A DNA stretch of 64,000 nucleotides from Ligula intestinalis (taxonomy: Eukaryota > Platyhelminthes > Cestoda > Diphyllobothriidea > Diphyllobothriidae), in NCBI GenBank assembly GCA_036362985.1, contig JAYGXS010000007.1, positions 11,958,944 to 12,022,943 on the forward strand, in the 5' to 3' direction. Both the position numbers and the translations under genes were made by a program. The notes below the pieces were generated by a model that saw only the letters and a program-made list of their open reading frames with translations, did no database searches and was not told the DNA's origin. This document shows positions 42,001-44,851 of the stretch, in pieces (the stretch's first letter is position 1; every line of letters starts with the position of its first letter).

Positions 42001-44851
42001 ACGCAAGAACACGCTGCACGGTCCGCGTTATCCCGTCAGTTGGCAACGCTTCGAGCCAAGAAGCGAATTCCCGCATACAAATCCAAATTTGAAAAATAAA
42101 TTAACCTTAGCTATGGTTTTGACGATTCCTCATCGGGGCTATGCAGGCACATATAGGATGAAAACGTGTGAATATGACAGGGTTTGCAAGTTTTTAGTGT
42201 TCTTAATTCAAGCGAACACGCGAGTCCCAGGAACTCAGTGAGAAGTAGAAGACGAGTCGATCGCTGGGACAATCTGTTTATTCGTCTGACTTTTCGAAAT
42301 CCGTCACGGATTCATCATCAGAGACATACTCACAGAACAGTAGCAGAAACAATTTGTGTGTGCGCAGGGTTCTGCCGTAAAATTTAAACGTACGGACGAG
42401 ACCCGGCCACACATTCAAATTTAATGAGGCCGAAATTCTCGCAAAAGGTGACAATCGAGTGTGCCGAGAAGTACCCGAGTCATGGTTCACGGCCCCCAAT
42501 CCATCAACAAGTGCAACGATTTGCCCGATCCATATTCGGTGCTGAGACTAAATTTTGTCAAGGAAAATCGCTGCTTGGGGAACAGACAGGCCACCACATC
42601 ATCTTATGTCAACACCACAAGGCCAGATGTTCATTGCTGACGCAACGAATCAGCGCACCGTCAAGACATTTATCGATTTTTTCTGCACGTTTAAATCTTA
42701 CGGTCGAACCCTCTGCACACACAAACTGTTTCTACAACTCTTCTGTAAGTATTTCTTCGATAATGAATCCGTGACGGATTTCGAAACGTCAGACGAATAA
42801 ACGTATGGTCCCATCGATCGAGTCATCTCCTGCTTCTCACTTAGTGTTCCAGCGGTAACCGCATTACGACGTTGTTTTTTTGCTTTCGCTGGGAGATATG
42901 GTCGGAAGTAGAAGTAGTGAGCATGCTTGTTATTGAGATGTTGAAATGGTTGGACACCGCCATCTATAGTCGGTGTTGGCAAGGGAAGACGGAACACCTG
43001 TACCAACGTCTTCTGTTTGTGGATTTAAAATCCTCTTTTTACTGCCTTTGAGGACCTATTTTAGTCAAATATTCTTGTAATAAGATCCCTAATGTTTTCG
43101 CTCTATTTCAAAGAAACCATCAACACCAGTTACCGCCTACCATTCAACAACTTCTGTCGACTCTATCAGAGGTAAGACTGATTAACTGTTTGCAGCCTTC
43201 TCAATTTAAACAAACCTTACAAAAATTGTGAAAATGCATTTAACGCAGTACGGCATATCTGAGCACAAGCTGTTCACCCTGAAACGCCTAATATACAACA
43301 TTTGTGCTATTGAGGATGCTTAGTTTAGTCACAGGATCATGTCAAATTGATCACTCTTTCCGAGCGTCAATTAAACGTACTGTGTTTGGTTTTGATTCGA
43401 AAGGAAATTGTATGCGGAAGTAGCCAGATGTAATTGCCAGCAATGACAAGGGAGACTGGAATGGCCATTTTGGACTCATTAGCCGTCGCCAGCCACTCAT
43501 ATCCAGACGCAGGTGATGTTCCAAACTTAACGACTGTCAAGGCTGTTATTACCTCTGTCGAAACCCAAGGCAGAGCGGGATAGATGAATTCCGTTAACGG
43601 TCTAGCGAACGGTTATCAACTAGTATCAATATCCCCAGAAGTAAACCGGTGAGACAACAAGCTCGATGCTCTCTGGTTGGGACATTTGATGCTGATCAAA
43701 AGGGCGTCGAGTTCGTGGCGCGGATGAGACACCACTTGGTGCTGGGTATGACTGGCTGACGAGGGCTATTAAGCCAGAAATAACAATTTCAGTCTCCATT
43801 GTCTTTGCCGGCAATACTCTCTGCCTACTGTAACGGTTGTCAGGGCCCCTGTCGAGACCCAAGTCAGAGCGGGGCAGATGAGTTCTGTTACTGGTCAGGT
43901 GAACTTTTATCAATGAGTGGAATATCTATTCTTATAAATCCTCAAAACCTTACCTTACAGGGTACAGTAAGCAGGCATTCTGAAAGCCATGCGTGGGTGC
44001 GATTGTGACCTCGCATGTTAAAGGCCATTGTCACACAAAGAGTTTTGAATATATAATTGTGATAGAGAACTTGGCCTACTGTATTTCTATTAAGCATTAA
44101 AGAAAGTGACATATATTTACGACTGAAAAAAAGTAGAATGGTACATAATATTTAAAAAATGGACATACACGAAGACTGTATTTCAAATAGTTGAAAACTG
44201 CCATGAAATTATTTCCTGGTGATAGCAGTTGCCTTTTTTAGGCGCTAAGCATCTGCGCGAACTCCTCAACCTACTAAAGTAATATTTCATTGAGTAACCT
44301 TGACACGAGCAGCCCATTATGCTAATCTAAATGCGTCACAACGAAATTAACTTGTGCTTCAATAGCATACTTGTCGGTATTAAAGTCCTAGTCAGGCAAA
44401 CACGTGCGTCTACTGTAAAAATAGAGCACAGAGGCTCCTGTTAACCAAAAAGGACTACAATATTACTTTTTATTACAGAGTAGGAAGACCATGAGCGGAC
44501 TCCAGTGGGCATTCCATTAGACTCAACCGGAAAACTTAGCTTAATATACCTGCCTACCATAATCAAATAGGTAGGTATTATCCGATGATAGCACGAAAGA
44601 CTTGCGTGTTAGGTGGTTGCGTGTGAGGTGGTTGCGTGCATTTTTCCATTCCAAATATTGCTATTACTTTGGCCATTCTGTTTCCAGATGCACACTCTGT
44701 TCAGCCGCAGTCACAAAAGTGGGAGGATGGGGATGTCCAGACTGAGGACATTTCACTATCTATTCCACTGACTGGTGATCCTTTTGTGGACGCGGACATA
44801 CTTGAATTTGTCCGGGCTCGTGAAACCTGCAAGCGAACTCGTGATAGATGA
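2455..44851 (+). CDS. KIF6: kinesin-like protein KIF6 (13 exons, N-terminus outside the window)
   Basis: KIF6 is a kinesin-9 family microtubule motor associated with cilia. Joining 2455-2602, 2683-2795, 3276-3408, 5525-5643, 10804-11035, 13489-13679, 16717-16834, 24696-24837, 25447-25602, 38074-38229, 38370-38605, 43114-43171 and 44688-44851 keeps one frame of about 654 codons through twelve GT-AG introns. The motor shows the P-loop GQSGSGKT, switch I STRSH, switch II VDLAGSE (split across exons 4 and 5), the [17 protein letters not shown] helix region and STCRFAQRV before the neck. The tail has FKRDH, EAKRLGE, EFEVWW and SIPLTGD, all typical of KIF6 rather than KIF9. About 90 motor residues are missing at the 5' edge. 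Intron lengths run from 80 bp to 12.5 kb. Confidence 0.93.
2683..2795 (+). CDS. KIF6: KIF6 exon 2: motor core strand
   Basis: The acceptor is TTTTTGCAG (ends 2682). The exon encodes [20 protein letters not shown] and then YDLI, the kinesin ISYLEIYNE segment. Two donors are possible, at 2796 (GTGCGT) and 2800 (GTGAGA). Only the first keeps frame with exon 3 and yields [12 protein letters not shown], so 2795 is chosen. The intron before it is only 80 bp. Confidence 0.9.
3276..3408 (+). CDS. KIF6: KIF6 exon 3: HLKNL segment
   Basis: Acceptor CTCTTAG ends at 3275 and donor GTAGGT begins at 3409. The peptide [20 protein letters not shown] continues to [13 protein letters not shown], matching the KIF6 motor region before switch I. 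The phase is 1 base plus 44 codons. Confidence 0.92.
3409..5524 (+). other. KIF6 intron 3, mostly unrecognised
   Basis: Apart from a PLE terminal relic near 4090-4195, a short (TA)n at about 3961-3972 and a perfect 15-bp inverted repeat (5229-5243 against 5270-5284, 26-base loop) I recognise nothing. The 4.4-5.0 kb part is GC-richer and has overlapping open frames on both strands with no family similarity. Confidence 0.5.
4145..4195 (-). repeat. degenerate PLE-type terminal hammerhead relic
   Basis: Read on the minus strand, CUCAUGA is followed by a perfect 6-bp hairpin GGAAAC/GUUUCC and then GAAACGCC. This matches the layout of the PLE-linked ribozymes elsewhere in the window, but G5 is changed to C and the cleavage site to GCC, so it should be inactive. 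Confidence 0.4.
5525..5643 (+). CDS. KIF6: KIF6 exon 4: switch I and start of switch II
   Basis: Acceptor TTGCTTACAG ends at 5524 and donor GTAAGT begins at 5644. The exon encodes [20 protein letters not shown] and ends [14 protein letters not shown] is switch I, with Cys where many kinesins have Ala or Ser. The switch II glycine codon is completed by the first base of exon 5. Confidence 0.93.
5770..5995 (+). repeat. AT-rich dispersed repeat, partial copy
   Basis: The stretch shares long blocks with 7560-7740, with 63000-63100 and with the minus-strand copies at 9900-10110 and 55180-55370. Shared landmarks are AACGCATTTACGAAA, TAAAAGAA-TATAAGAAG and GGAGACGT...AGCTATAAATTAGA. It runs directly into the ribozyme tandem repeat that follows. 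Confidence 0.7.
5990..6860 (+). repeat. retrozyme-like tandem repeat, about 335-bp unit, each with a hammerhead ribozyme
   Basis: About two and a half units lie in tandem. Each has CTGATGA (6073, 6408 and 6745), a stem II GCCGG/CCGGC closing a long loop, GAAA, a stem III made of ACAC directly followed by GTGT, and a GTC cleavage site (after 6135, 6470 and 6807). Cut-to-cut distances are 335 and 337 bases. Stem I is CCCA/TGGG in the first two units and is partly broken in the third; stem II is degraded in the first. Tandem units of this size with a type I hammerhead and a tiny stem III are the known layout of animal retrozymes, which give circular RNAs. The array lies in KIF6 intron 4 in sense orientation. 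Confidence 0.85.
6890..8560 (+). repeat. AT-rich dispersed repeat family, two adjacent copies
   Basis: The blocks at 6905-7200 and 7915-8220 resemble each other and those at 63230-63480 and, inverted, 54780-54990. Shared landmarks are TTCGAC-TTTA, ATTTAGAAATGC and ACAGCAAAC, then TATTATAGGTTACC. Short open frames occur (7894-8205), but they are broken in the other copies and no protein family is recognised. It may be a non-autonomous or decayed element. Confidence 0.6.
9171..9206 (+). ncRNA. hammerhead ribozyme core, PLE type B
   Basis: CTGATGA (9174-9180), a 2-bp stem II AG/CU around GCUUU, GAAA (9190-9193), a 5-bp palindromic stem III AACAA/UUGUU and a UUU cleavage site before GCC. The core is complete, but stem I (GAU/GCC) is poor. 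It resembles the elements at 23314 and 62431. Confidence 0.5.
9376..9776 (+). repeat. Penelope-like element 3' tail (C-terminus and 3' UTR)
   Basis: The stretch encodes [20 protein letters not shown] and ends in LPW-stop, matching the C-terminus (AAYIRRFKPDLCKQLEHV...LPW) of the nearly complete PLE at 48012. The following 310 bases are repeated at 10500-10803. It is 5'-truncated and lies in KIF6 intron 4. Confidence 0.75.
9880..10110 (-). repeat. AT-rich dispersed repeat, inverted copy
   Basis: The reverse complement matches 7560-7740, including the GAACAATAAG, GGAGACGTTAAAATAGCTAT and ATTTACGAAAACTTA blocks. It lies between two PLE tail copies. Confidence 0.65.
10428..10803 (+). repeat. Penelope-like tail abutting KIF6 exon 5
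   Basis: The copy begins with [14 protein letters not shown] and ends its coding part in LPW-stop at about 10501. Its 3' part matches 9580-9776 closely, including AACAATTGAAGCGCTGTC and GTGCTTTCAACA. The similarity runs through the pyrimidine tract and CTCAG acceptor up to the first bases of exon 5. The element therefore appears to supply the 3' splice site of a conserved exon. Confidence 0.7.
10804..11035 (+). CDS. KIF6: KIF6 exon 5: switch II and microtubule-binding helices
   Basis: The acceptor is TCCTGCTCAG (ends 10803) and the donor GTAAGC. The peptide begins [20 protein letters not shown], continues [18 protein letters not shown] and [20 protein letters not shown], and ends SMDARDKD. 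This is the most conserved KIF6 block. The sequence just upstream, including the acceptor tract, is repeated at about 9580-9776 and derives from a Penelope-like element tail. Confidence 0.95.
12013..13159 (+). pseudogene. dead Penelope-like reverse transcriptase with GIY-YIG remnant
   Basis: This is a 5'-truncated sense-strand copy in KIF6 intron 5. It shows SLDVES, a damaged [11 protein letters not shown] box lacking the AMGSPLG part, YVDAIF where the active RT has [35 protein letters not shown] and CVYEFKCTC followed by a stop. The rest of the GIY-YIG region ([12 protein letters not shown]) is in broken frames. It is close to the 48012-49810 copy. Loss of the catalytic Asp and several stops make it inactive. 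Confidence 0.88.
13489..13679 (+). CDS. KIF6: KIF6 exon 6: end of motor and neck
   Basis: Acceptor ATGTTGCAG ends at 13488 and donor GTAAGT begins at 13680. [20 protein letters not shown] closes the motor domain. The following [20 protein letters not shown] has heptad-like spacing and probably starts the neck coiled coil. The exon ends in phase 2. Confidence 0.93.
14045..14386. repeat. 57-bp minisatellite, six units
   Basis: Unit starts fall at 14045, 14102, 14159, 14216, 14273 and 14330, exactly 57 bp apart. Each has CTTTTG, GCTTGAT-TCAA, CACCGCGTTTACG and AGCTAATCGAT. Units 3 and 5 are nearly the same, as are the ends of 2 and 4, so the array was probably amplified as 114-bp dimers. It lies in KIF6 intron 6. 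Confidence 0.95.
14745..15345 (-). repeat. tandem pair of tRNA-like SINE units
   Basis: Two related units of about 290 bp (14760-15035 and 15050-15345) share GGCTCAATTGTGAAAA-like starts, a tRNA-like core, CTTGGATCAATTTTACCCGC and AATCATCTAGAATCCA. The tRNA-like core is on the minus strand. The second unit is far better preserved. Confidence 0.7.
15100..15180 (-). other. tRNA-like core of the SINE
   Basis: The reverse complement has a perfect 7-bp acceptor stem GGCATTT/AAATGCC, an A box GTAGCTTAATGGTAG, and a perfect T arm GCGGG-TTCGAAT-CCCGC with the B box. The anticodon arm does not fold cleanly and the molecule is 81 bases long, so it is more likely a SINE head than a working tRNA. A decayed copy lies at about 14822-14898. 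Confidence 0.6.
16717..16834 (+). CDS. KIF6: KIF6 exon 7: post-motor helix
   Basis: Acceptor TTTTTCCTAG ends at 16716 and donor GTCAGT begins at 16835. The peptide [20 protein letters not shown] continues to [11 protein letters not shown]. It corresponds to the KIF6 stretch after the neck (ITSFL...DMRKVHHCF in vertebrates, recalled only roughly). Phase fits exactly: one base completes a Leu codon, then 39 codons. Confidence 0.8.
17066..17190 (-). repeat. tRNA-derived SINE (copy 3), truncated
   Basis: The minus strand shows the AGCTCGTAACTTAATGGTTA head, a TTCGAGG B-box relic, and GGCTAATAAGCC followed by AAATGGCCAUA of the hammerhead part. The CUGANGA segment is deleted, so no ribozyme remains. 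Confidence 0.7.
18041..18160 (-). repeat. PLE-linked terminal sequence, type C
   Basis: The minus strand carries a hammerhead (18098-18140) followed by ACGTAATAAACATTACTC, the end-type sequence of this family. No endonuclease frame is attached here. Confidence 0.55.
18098..18140 (-). ncRNA. hammerhead ribozyme, PLE type C
   Basis: Minus strand: CUGAAGA (18136-18130, with the tolerant position 7 as A), stem II GAA-CUGG/CCAG-(A)-UUC with a GGAA loop, GAAA, a 2-bp stem III and a UUC cleavage site before ACG. Stem I is CGU/ACG. One extra C follows A9. All invariant core bases are present. Confidence 0.6.
18196..18335 (-). repeat. tRNA-derived SINE (copy 4)
   Basis: Minus strand: AATGGTTAGGGCACTTGACT head, CGCGAGTTCGAGGGT B box, then CUGG-CUGACGA-CGGCUGAUAGG. 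The GAAA box is deleted. CCAGUC of stem I is retained. It lies head-to-head with the copy that follows. Confidence 0.75.
18375..18480 (+). repeat. tRNA-derived SINE (copy 5)
   Basis: Plus strand: GTTGCGAGTTCGAGTCTCAGG, then a body with GGCTGATAAGCCGGCAATGG and CCATTCCAGTC. The catalytic core is altered (CTGACCGA and GCAA). It forms an inverted pair with 18196-18335, about 45 bp away. Confidence 0.75.
19150..19290. repeat. short palindrome of two decayed PLE ends
   Basis: Arms of about 60 bp (19157-19215 inverted, 19227-19285 direct) both carry CCTAAGGAGAATTT...GAACACAAA, which is the decayed form of the hammerhead-bearing end seen intact at 62431 and 62938. The CUGANGA box reads CUAAGGA in both, so they are inactive. 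Confidence 0.6.
19441..19907 (-). mobile_element. Penelope-like element 3' part, inverted fragment
   Basis: The minus-strand frame 19907-19641 encodes [30 protein letters not shown] and [20 protein letters not shown], the C-terminal end of a GIY-YIG endonuclease and its trailing sequence. A hammerhead lies at its 3' end (19486-19527). It is inverted relative to the longer copy at 19910-20640. Confidence 0.75.
19486..19527 (-). ncRNA. hammerhead ribozyme, PLE type A
   Basis: Minus strand: CUGAAGA (19523-19517), stem II GAAUCC/GGAUCUC-like hairpin, GAAA, CG, and GUC cleavage after 19490. Stem III is only ACGU, two pairs without a loop. Stem I is GUCU/GGGC with wobbles. The invariant core is complete. 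Confidence 0.6.
19910..20640 (+). mobile_element. Penelope-like element: RT C-terminus plus GIY-YIG endonuclease, broken
   Basis: Plus strand: [20 protein letters not shown], a linker, then [20 protein letters not shown] (the GIY-YIG signature, with Y-R for the usual YVGETGR glycine), a TGA at 20167, then [20 protein letters not shown] and [20 protein letters not shown]. The 3' end has a type A hammerhead relic at about 20592-20635 (CUGAAGA kept, GAAA lost). With the inverted fragment at 19441 it forms a fold-back pair. Confidence 0.85.
20650..21490. other. KIF6 intron 7, unrecognised AT-rich sequence
   Basis: No repeat copy, conserved frame or splice-flanked exon was recognised in this stretch. 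Confidence 0.3.
21597..21812. repeat. inverted repeat, about 76-bp arms with 60-bp spacer
   Basis: The left arm (21597-21675) and right arm (21737-21812) are near-perfect reverse complements with few mismatches. Both arms encode [16 protein letters not shown]...SSVINERA outward in opposite directions. The sequence in the arms belongs to the 165-residue frame on the minus strand. Confidence 0.85.
21632..22129 (-). CDS. 165-residue open frame, unknown
   Basis: An ATG-started minus-strand frame runs [20 protein letters not shown] through [20 protein letters not shown] to [16 protein letters not shown] and ends IPYC. That is long for this AT-rich setting. Its composition looks protein-like (helical, rich in E, K, L and S), but I recognise no family. 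Part of it is duplicated in inverted orientation at 21497-21688. It may be a captured gene piece or part of an unrecognised mobile element; it lies inside KIF6 intron 7, antisense. Confidence 0.35.
   Translation of the reverse strand: MSINNEYILCAYQNLQNKIYLESFYINDQLFNIFSYAAAFVCHNFETTQSSELIAEKNERPLPKSRMNMLKIELEKFYKTLTREKRFTHTFRRLMSAYFYFLMIKSRSEWTILASELITLAIRDSSSVINERALSLEATKYAEDYSVLDKTFSSFIYNRRNIPYC
22320..22466 (+). CDS. short unknown frame, 48 codons
   Basis: ATG at 22320 opens [20 protein letters not shown], which continues to [11 protein letters not shown] and a stop at 22464-22466. The composition is more coding-like than its AT-rich surroundings. No family is recognised and there is no clear splice context. 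Confidence 0.2.
   Translation: MSASELKKYITPMISRWGISSENVLALVQDRSSDAETKETTSSSRENV
23314..23351 (-). ncRNA. hammerhead ribozyme, PLE type B
   Basis: Minus strand: perfect 4-bp stem I UGGC/GCCA, CUGAUGA (23347-23341), a 9-base segment that hardly forms stem II, GAAA (23331-23328), 5-bp stem III AACAU/AUGUU and a UUU cleavage site after 23318. It lies just downstream of the endonuclease frame at 23418-24017 on the same strand, where a PLE end is expected. Confidence 0.6.
23418..24017 (-). mobile_element. Penelope-like GIY-YIG endonuclease fragment, open frame
   Basis: An uninterrupted 199-codon minus-strand frame begins [20 protein letters not shown], then [40 protein letters not shown] and AIRLENPVL, and ends in a Pro-rich tail. 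[17 protein letters not shown] is the GIY-YIG nuclease motif with the Cys pair typical of PLEs. The RT domain is missing (5' truncation). The same subfamily occurs at 35640-36385, 57369-57660 and 62500-62900. Confidence 0.88.
24018..24695. other. end of KIF6 intron 7, short local repeats
   Basis: A 55-60 bp segment with AAGCATGCC-AACTGTTA-GAAGCA occurs three times between 24196 and 24375, in tandem and imperfect. I see no coding sequence. Confidence 0.5.
24696..24837 (+). CDS. KIF6: KIF6 exon 8: acidic linker and start of coiled coil
   Basis: Acceptor TTCCTTTCAG ends at 24695. [20 protein letters not shown] leads to [17 protein letters not shown]. The donor GTATCC at 24838 is weak but gives the reading [12 protein letters not shown] across the junction, which matches the conserved QRDNEINILVNMLKK of KIF6. 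Confidence 0.87.
24838..25446. other. KIF6 intron 8, nothing recognised
   Basis: GT-AG bounded, 609 bases. No repeat or open frame of note was recognised. Confidence 0.4.
25447..25602 (+). CDS. KIF6: KIF6 exon 9: coiled coil end and basic linker
   Basis: Acceptor GGAAAACAG ends at 25446 and donor GTATGT begins at 25603. After LLNMLKK comes a low-complexity Lys/Ser-rich linker ([12 protein letters not shown]) and ALINDRCDK. The exon ends with one base of a Lys codon that exon 10 completes, 12.5 kb downstream. Confidence 0.87.
26041..26480 (+). mobile_element. Penelope-like endonuclease fragment, degenerate
   Basis: Plus strand: [19 protein letters not shown], a stop, then [14 protein letters not shown] (GIY-YIG relic), [37 protein letters not shown]. 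It is closely related to 19910-20640. A type C hammerhead lies about 600 bases downstream on the same strand (27086-27126), which fits one decayed element. Confidence 0.82.
26669..26953 (+). CDS. unknown open frame between endonuclease and ribozyme
   Basis: The 94-codon frame [20 protein letters not shown]... ends [14 protein letters not shown] and overlaps another open frame. It lies in the 3' region of a PLE, so it is probably a chance frame in element sequence. No family is recognised. Confidence 0.15.
   Translation: MQTVHVSIFSAHGYDYDTIAYDQGFPTESETSGHISFFSMALCLVGLDLDLRWVWVSDDGQWVRNSYSTATFDVIVYAMQPAFEVTGWYLDRKG
27086..27126 (+). ncRNA. hammerhead ribozyme, PLE type C
   Basis: CUGAUGA (27089-27095), stem II GAACA/UGUUC, GAAA (27116-27119), 2-bp stem III AA/UU without loop and a UUC cleavage site after 27123. 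Stem I is GU/AC plus a mismatch. As in the 18098 copy, one C separates A9 from stem II. Confidence 0.6.
27195..27400. repeat. tandem 130-bp repeat, related to a retrotransposon tail
   Basis: Two units share CCAACATAAAATATGTTACT, AGTGAGTAACATAT and TTTTATCTATAGGT-like ends. The same tandem occurs at 52540-52735, where it directly follows the 3' end of a non-LTR retrotransposon, so this is probably a detached tail. Confidence 0.7.
27446..27612 (+). repeat. tRNA-derived SINE (copy 6) with near-intact hammerhead
   Basis: The head GGTTCAAAGGTTAGGACGTT and B-box-like CGGGTTCTACAC are followed by a hammerhead at 27551-27593: CUGAGGA, GGC/GCC stem II, GUAA (A13 changed to U), perfect stem III AAGG/CCUU, UUC cleavage site and a perfect stem I UCCAG/CUGGA. 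The tail is (AAAAT)n-like at 27622-27640. Confidence 0.75.
28507..28549 (+). ncRNA. hammerhead ribozyme in a decayed SINE (copy 7)
   Basis: CUGAUGA (28512-28518), GAAA (28533-28536) and an AUC cleavage site after 28544. Stem I CUGG/CCAG is perfect. Stem II is poor and stem III has one mismatch. The tRNA-like head upstream is not recognisable. Confidence 0.5.
29020..29310 (-). CDS. unknown 94-codon frame next to the rRNA fragment
   Basis: Minus-strand frame [20 protein letters not shown], then [20 protein letters not shown] and [20 protein letters not shown]. It is basic and protein-like but matches no family I know. No splice context was seen. Confidence 0.2.
29441..30155 (+). rRNA. 18S rRNA 3' fragment, diverged (rRNA pseudogene)
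   Basis: The 3' third of a small-subunit rRNA gene lies in sense orientation in KIF6 intron 9. Recognisable blocks are the V6-V7 helix TTGGTGGAGCGAGTTGT, ACTCTAGCCTGCCAATTAGT, a long V7 expansion, CCGCACACGCGCTACAATAA, TTGTACACACCGCCCGTCGC and TAACAAGGTTTCCGTAGATG, ending in the GATAATTA terminus. Several universally conserved positions differ (for example GGAAAGAT for GGAAGGAT and TTCCCCGTGAACGAGG), so this is a decayed copy rather than part of a working rDNA array. Confidence 0.92.
30156..30420 (+). other. probable ITS1 remnant after the 18S fragment
   Basis: The sequence continues directly from the 18S terminus as transcribed spacer would. No 5.8S rRNA was found, so the copied segment ends within the spacer. 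Confidence 0.45.
30740..31040. repeat. dispersed repeat, family with GGCCAGATTGTTAGGAAT
   Basis: It resembles 11110-11290, 34820-35030 and 51195-51330. Common landmarks are TCCTCCAGGCCC, GGATTGTTAGGAATA-TGTATT and a following AG-rich segment. No coding content is recognised. Confidence 0.5.
31940..31990 (-). repeat. PLE type A terminal hammerhead relic
   Basis: Minus strand: GUCU-CUGAUGA, a stem II relic, then CAAACGUC. G12 is replaced by C, which should abolish cleavage. The flanking GCGAATAAACA matches other type A ends. Confidence 0.55.
33380..33840 (+). repeat. decayed retrozyme-like tandem repeat, second locus
   Basis: Two units about 327 bases apart match the 5990-6860 array (TAGACCTTA-ATATACTGAT, AAAAAGTTGAACTTTC, GGTATATCAACCAGAAA, GGCGAAACACG). 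The cores are damaged: GTGATGA and GTGCC in the first unit, CCGATGA in the second. Confidence 0.8.
33866..33980 (-). repeat. tRNA-derived SINE (copy 8) with hammerhead
   Basis: On the minus strand the hammerhead at 33873-33915 has CUGAUGA (33910-33904), GAAA (33889-33886), an AUU cleavage site after 33878 and four of five stem I pairs (ACUGA/CUAGU). Stem II is broken. The tRNA-like head is degraded. Confidence 0.6.
34820..35030. repeat. dispersed repeat, second copy
   Basis: It shares GGGACTCTCGGACGATTGCA and GTCCGGCTGC-AGGGC with 11199-11235, and GGCAACTGCGATCTT with 51201. Function unknown; it is probably a non-autonomous element. Confidence 0.55.
35640..36385 (-). mobile_element. Penelope-like GIY-YIG fragment, degenerate
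   Basis: This minus-strand copy of the 23418-24017 subfamily shares the endonuclease region ([25 protein letters not shown] in broken frames) and a G-run at 35840-35848. Its 3' end has a hammerhead relic at about 35680-35720 where CUGAUGA is kept but GAAA has become GGAU. Confidence 0.75.
36825..37262 (-). mobile_element. Penelope-like endonuclease C-terminus
   Basis: Minus-strand frame of 145 codons: [40 protein letters not shown] and [15 protein letters not shown]. This is the C-terminal half of a GIY-YIG domain of another PLE subfamily (compare 58640-58890). The N-terminal YIG part is missing. A decayed type A end with the changed core UUGAUGA lies upstream on the strand at 37545-37612. 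Confidence 0.75.
37627..38073. other. end of KIF6 intron 9, unrecognised
   Basis: A minus-strand 96-codon frame (37665-37955) is present but has no recognisable family and no coding bias I can defend. Confidence 0.3.
38074..38229 (+). CDS. KIF6: KIF6 exon 10: FKRDH and EAKRLGE
   Basis: Acceptor ATTCATGCAG ends at 38073 and donor GTACGT begins at 38230. [20 protein letters not shown] continues to [20 protein letters not shown]. This matches the KIF6 tail block FEIFKRDH...EAKALGESINEARSKI. The preceding intron is the largest in the window. Confidence 0.92.
38370..38605 (+). CDS. KIF6: KIF6 exon 11: coiled coil with EFEVWW
   Basis: Acceptor TTCCGTATAG ends at 38369 and donor GTAATT begins at 38606. 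The sequence is a predicted coiled coil ([36 protein letters not shown]) and ends IVQE. The EFEVWW motif is conserved in KIF6. The intron before it is 140 bp. Confidence 0.92.
40820..41640 (+). mobile_element. non-LTR retrotransposon 3' end, frameshifted
   Basis: Plus strand: [28 protein letters not shown], then [20 protein letters not shown] in one frame. After stops and a frame change comes [20 protein letters not shown] with [17 protein letters not shown]. This is the region after the RT of a jockey-like element, ending in a Cys/His motif (C-x2-C-x8-H-x4-C). It is 5'-truncated and inactive, and lies in KIF6 intron 11. The GC-rich sequence from about 39900 to 40620 may be related but is not recognised. 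Confidence 0.75.
42241..42500 (-). mobile_element. Penelope-like 3' end, inverted fragment with hammerhead
   Basis: The minus-strand frame encodes a short part of the endonuclease tail and then [20 protein letters not shown] and [17 protein letters not shown]. The last segment is the hammerhead itself. The opposite-strand copy at 42385-42800 overlaps, giving an inverted pair. Confidence 0.75.
42284..42325 (-). ncRNA. hammerhead ribozyme, PLE type A
   Basis: Minus strand: stem I GUCU/AGAC (perfect 4 bp), CUGAUGA (42321-42315), stem II AAUCCG/CGGAUU with a UGA loop, GAAA, and GUC cleavage after 42288. Stem III is nearly absent here (AAGU). In related copies it is ACGU, so these ribozymes probably work best as dimers. 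Confidence 0.7.
42385..42800 (+). mobile_element. Penelope-like endonuclease C-terminus and 3' end
   Basis: Plus strand: [22 protein letters not shown]-pattern and a 3' part ending [17 protein letters not shown] at 42798-42800. The terminal ribozyme keeps stem II and GAAACGUC, but CUGAUGA has become UCGAUAA. It is the same family as 19910-20640. Confidence 0.75.
43114..43171 (+). CDS. KIF6: KIF6 exon 12: short Ser/Thr-rich exon
   Basis: This 58-base exon was placed by phase. It starts in phase 0 after exon 11 and leaves one base, which makes an Asp codon with exon 13. It reads [19 protein letters not shown]. The donor GGTAAGA is strong, but the acceptor (TTTCAAAG, ends 43113) uses AAG and is weaker. 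No strong family motif is present, so the call rests on reading frame and position. Confidence 0.6.
43445..43525 (-). repeat. tRNA-derived SINE (copy 9), ribozyme part
   Basis: Minus strand: GUGG-CUGGCGA, CGGCUAAUGAGUCC, AAAA for GAAA, perfect stem III AUGG/CCAU, AUU site and CCAGUC. Two core positions are changed. It pairs head-to-head with copy 10. Confidence 0.65.
43655..43810 (+). repeat. tRNA-derived SINE (copy 10) with hammerhead
   Basis: The head has TGGTTGGGACATTTGA and a GTCGAGTTCG B box. The hammerhead at 43751-43793 keeps CUGACGA (43756-43762), stem II GGC/GCC, GAAA (43777-43780) and a UU cleavage site; stem I is ACUGG/UCAGU with one G-U pair. Stem III is weak. Confidence 0.75.
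44688..44851 (+). CDS. KIF6: KIF6 exon 13: C-terminal SIPLTGD tail and stop
   Basis: Acceptor TCTGTTTCCAG ends at 44687. The tail reads [20 protein letters not shown], then [20 protein letters not shown] and VRARETC, ending at TGA 44849-44851. SIPLTGD followed by a DADI-F--AR pattern is the conserved C-terminus of vertebrate KIF6, so the gene end is secure. Confidence 0.93.
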
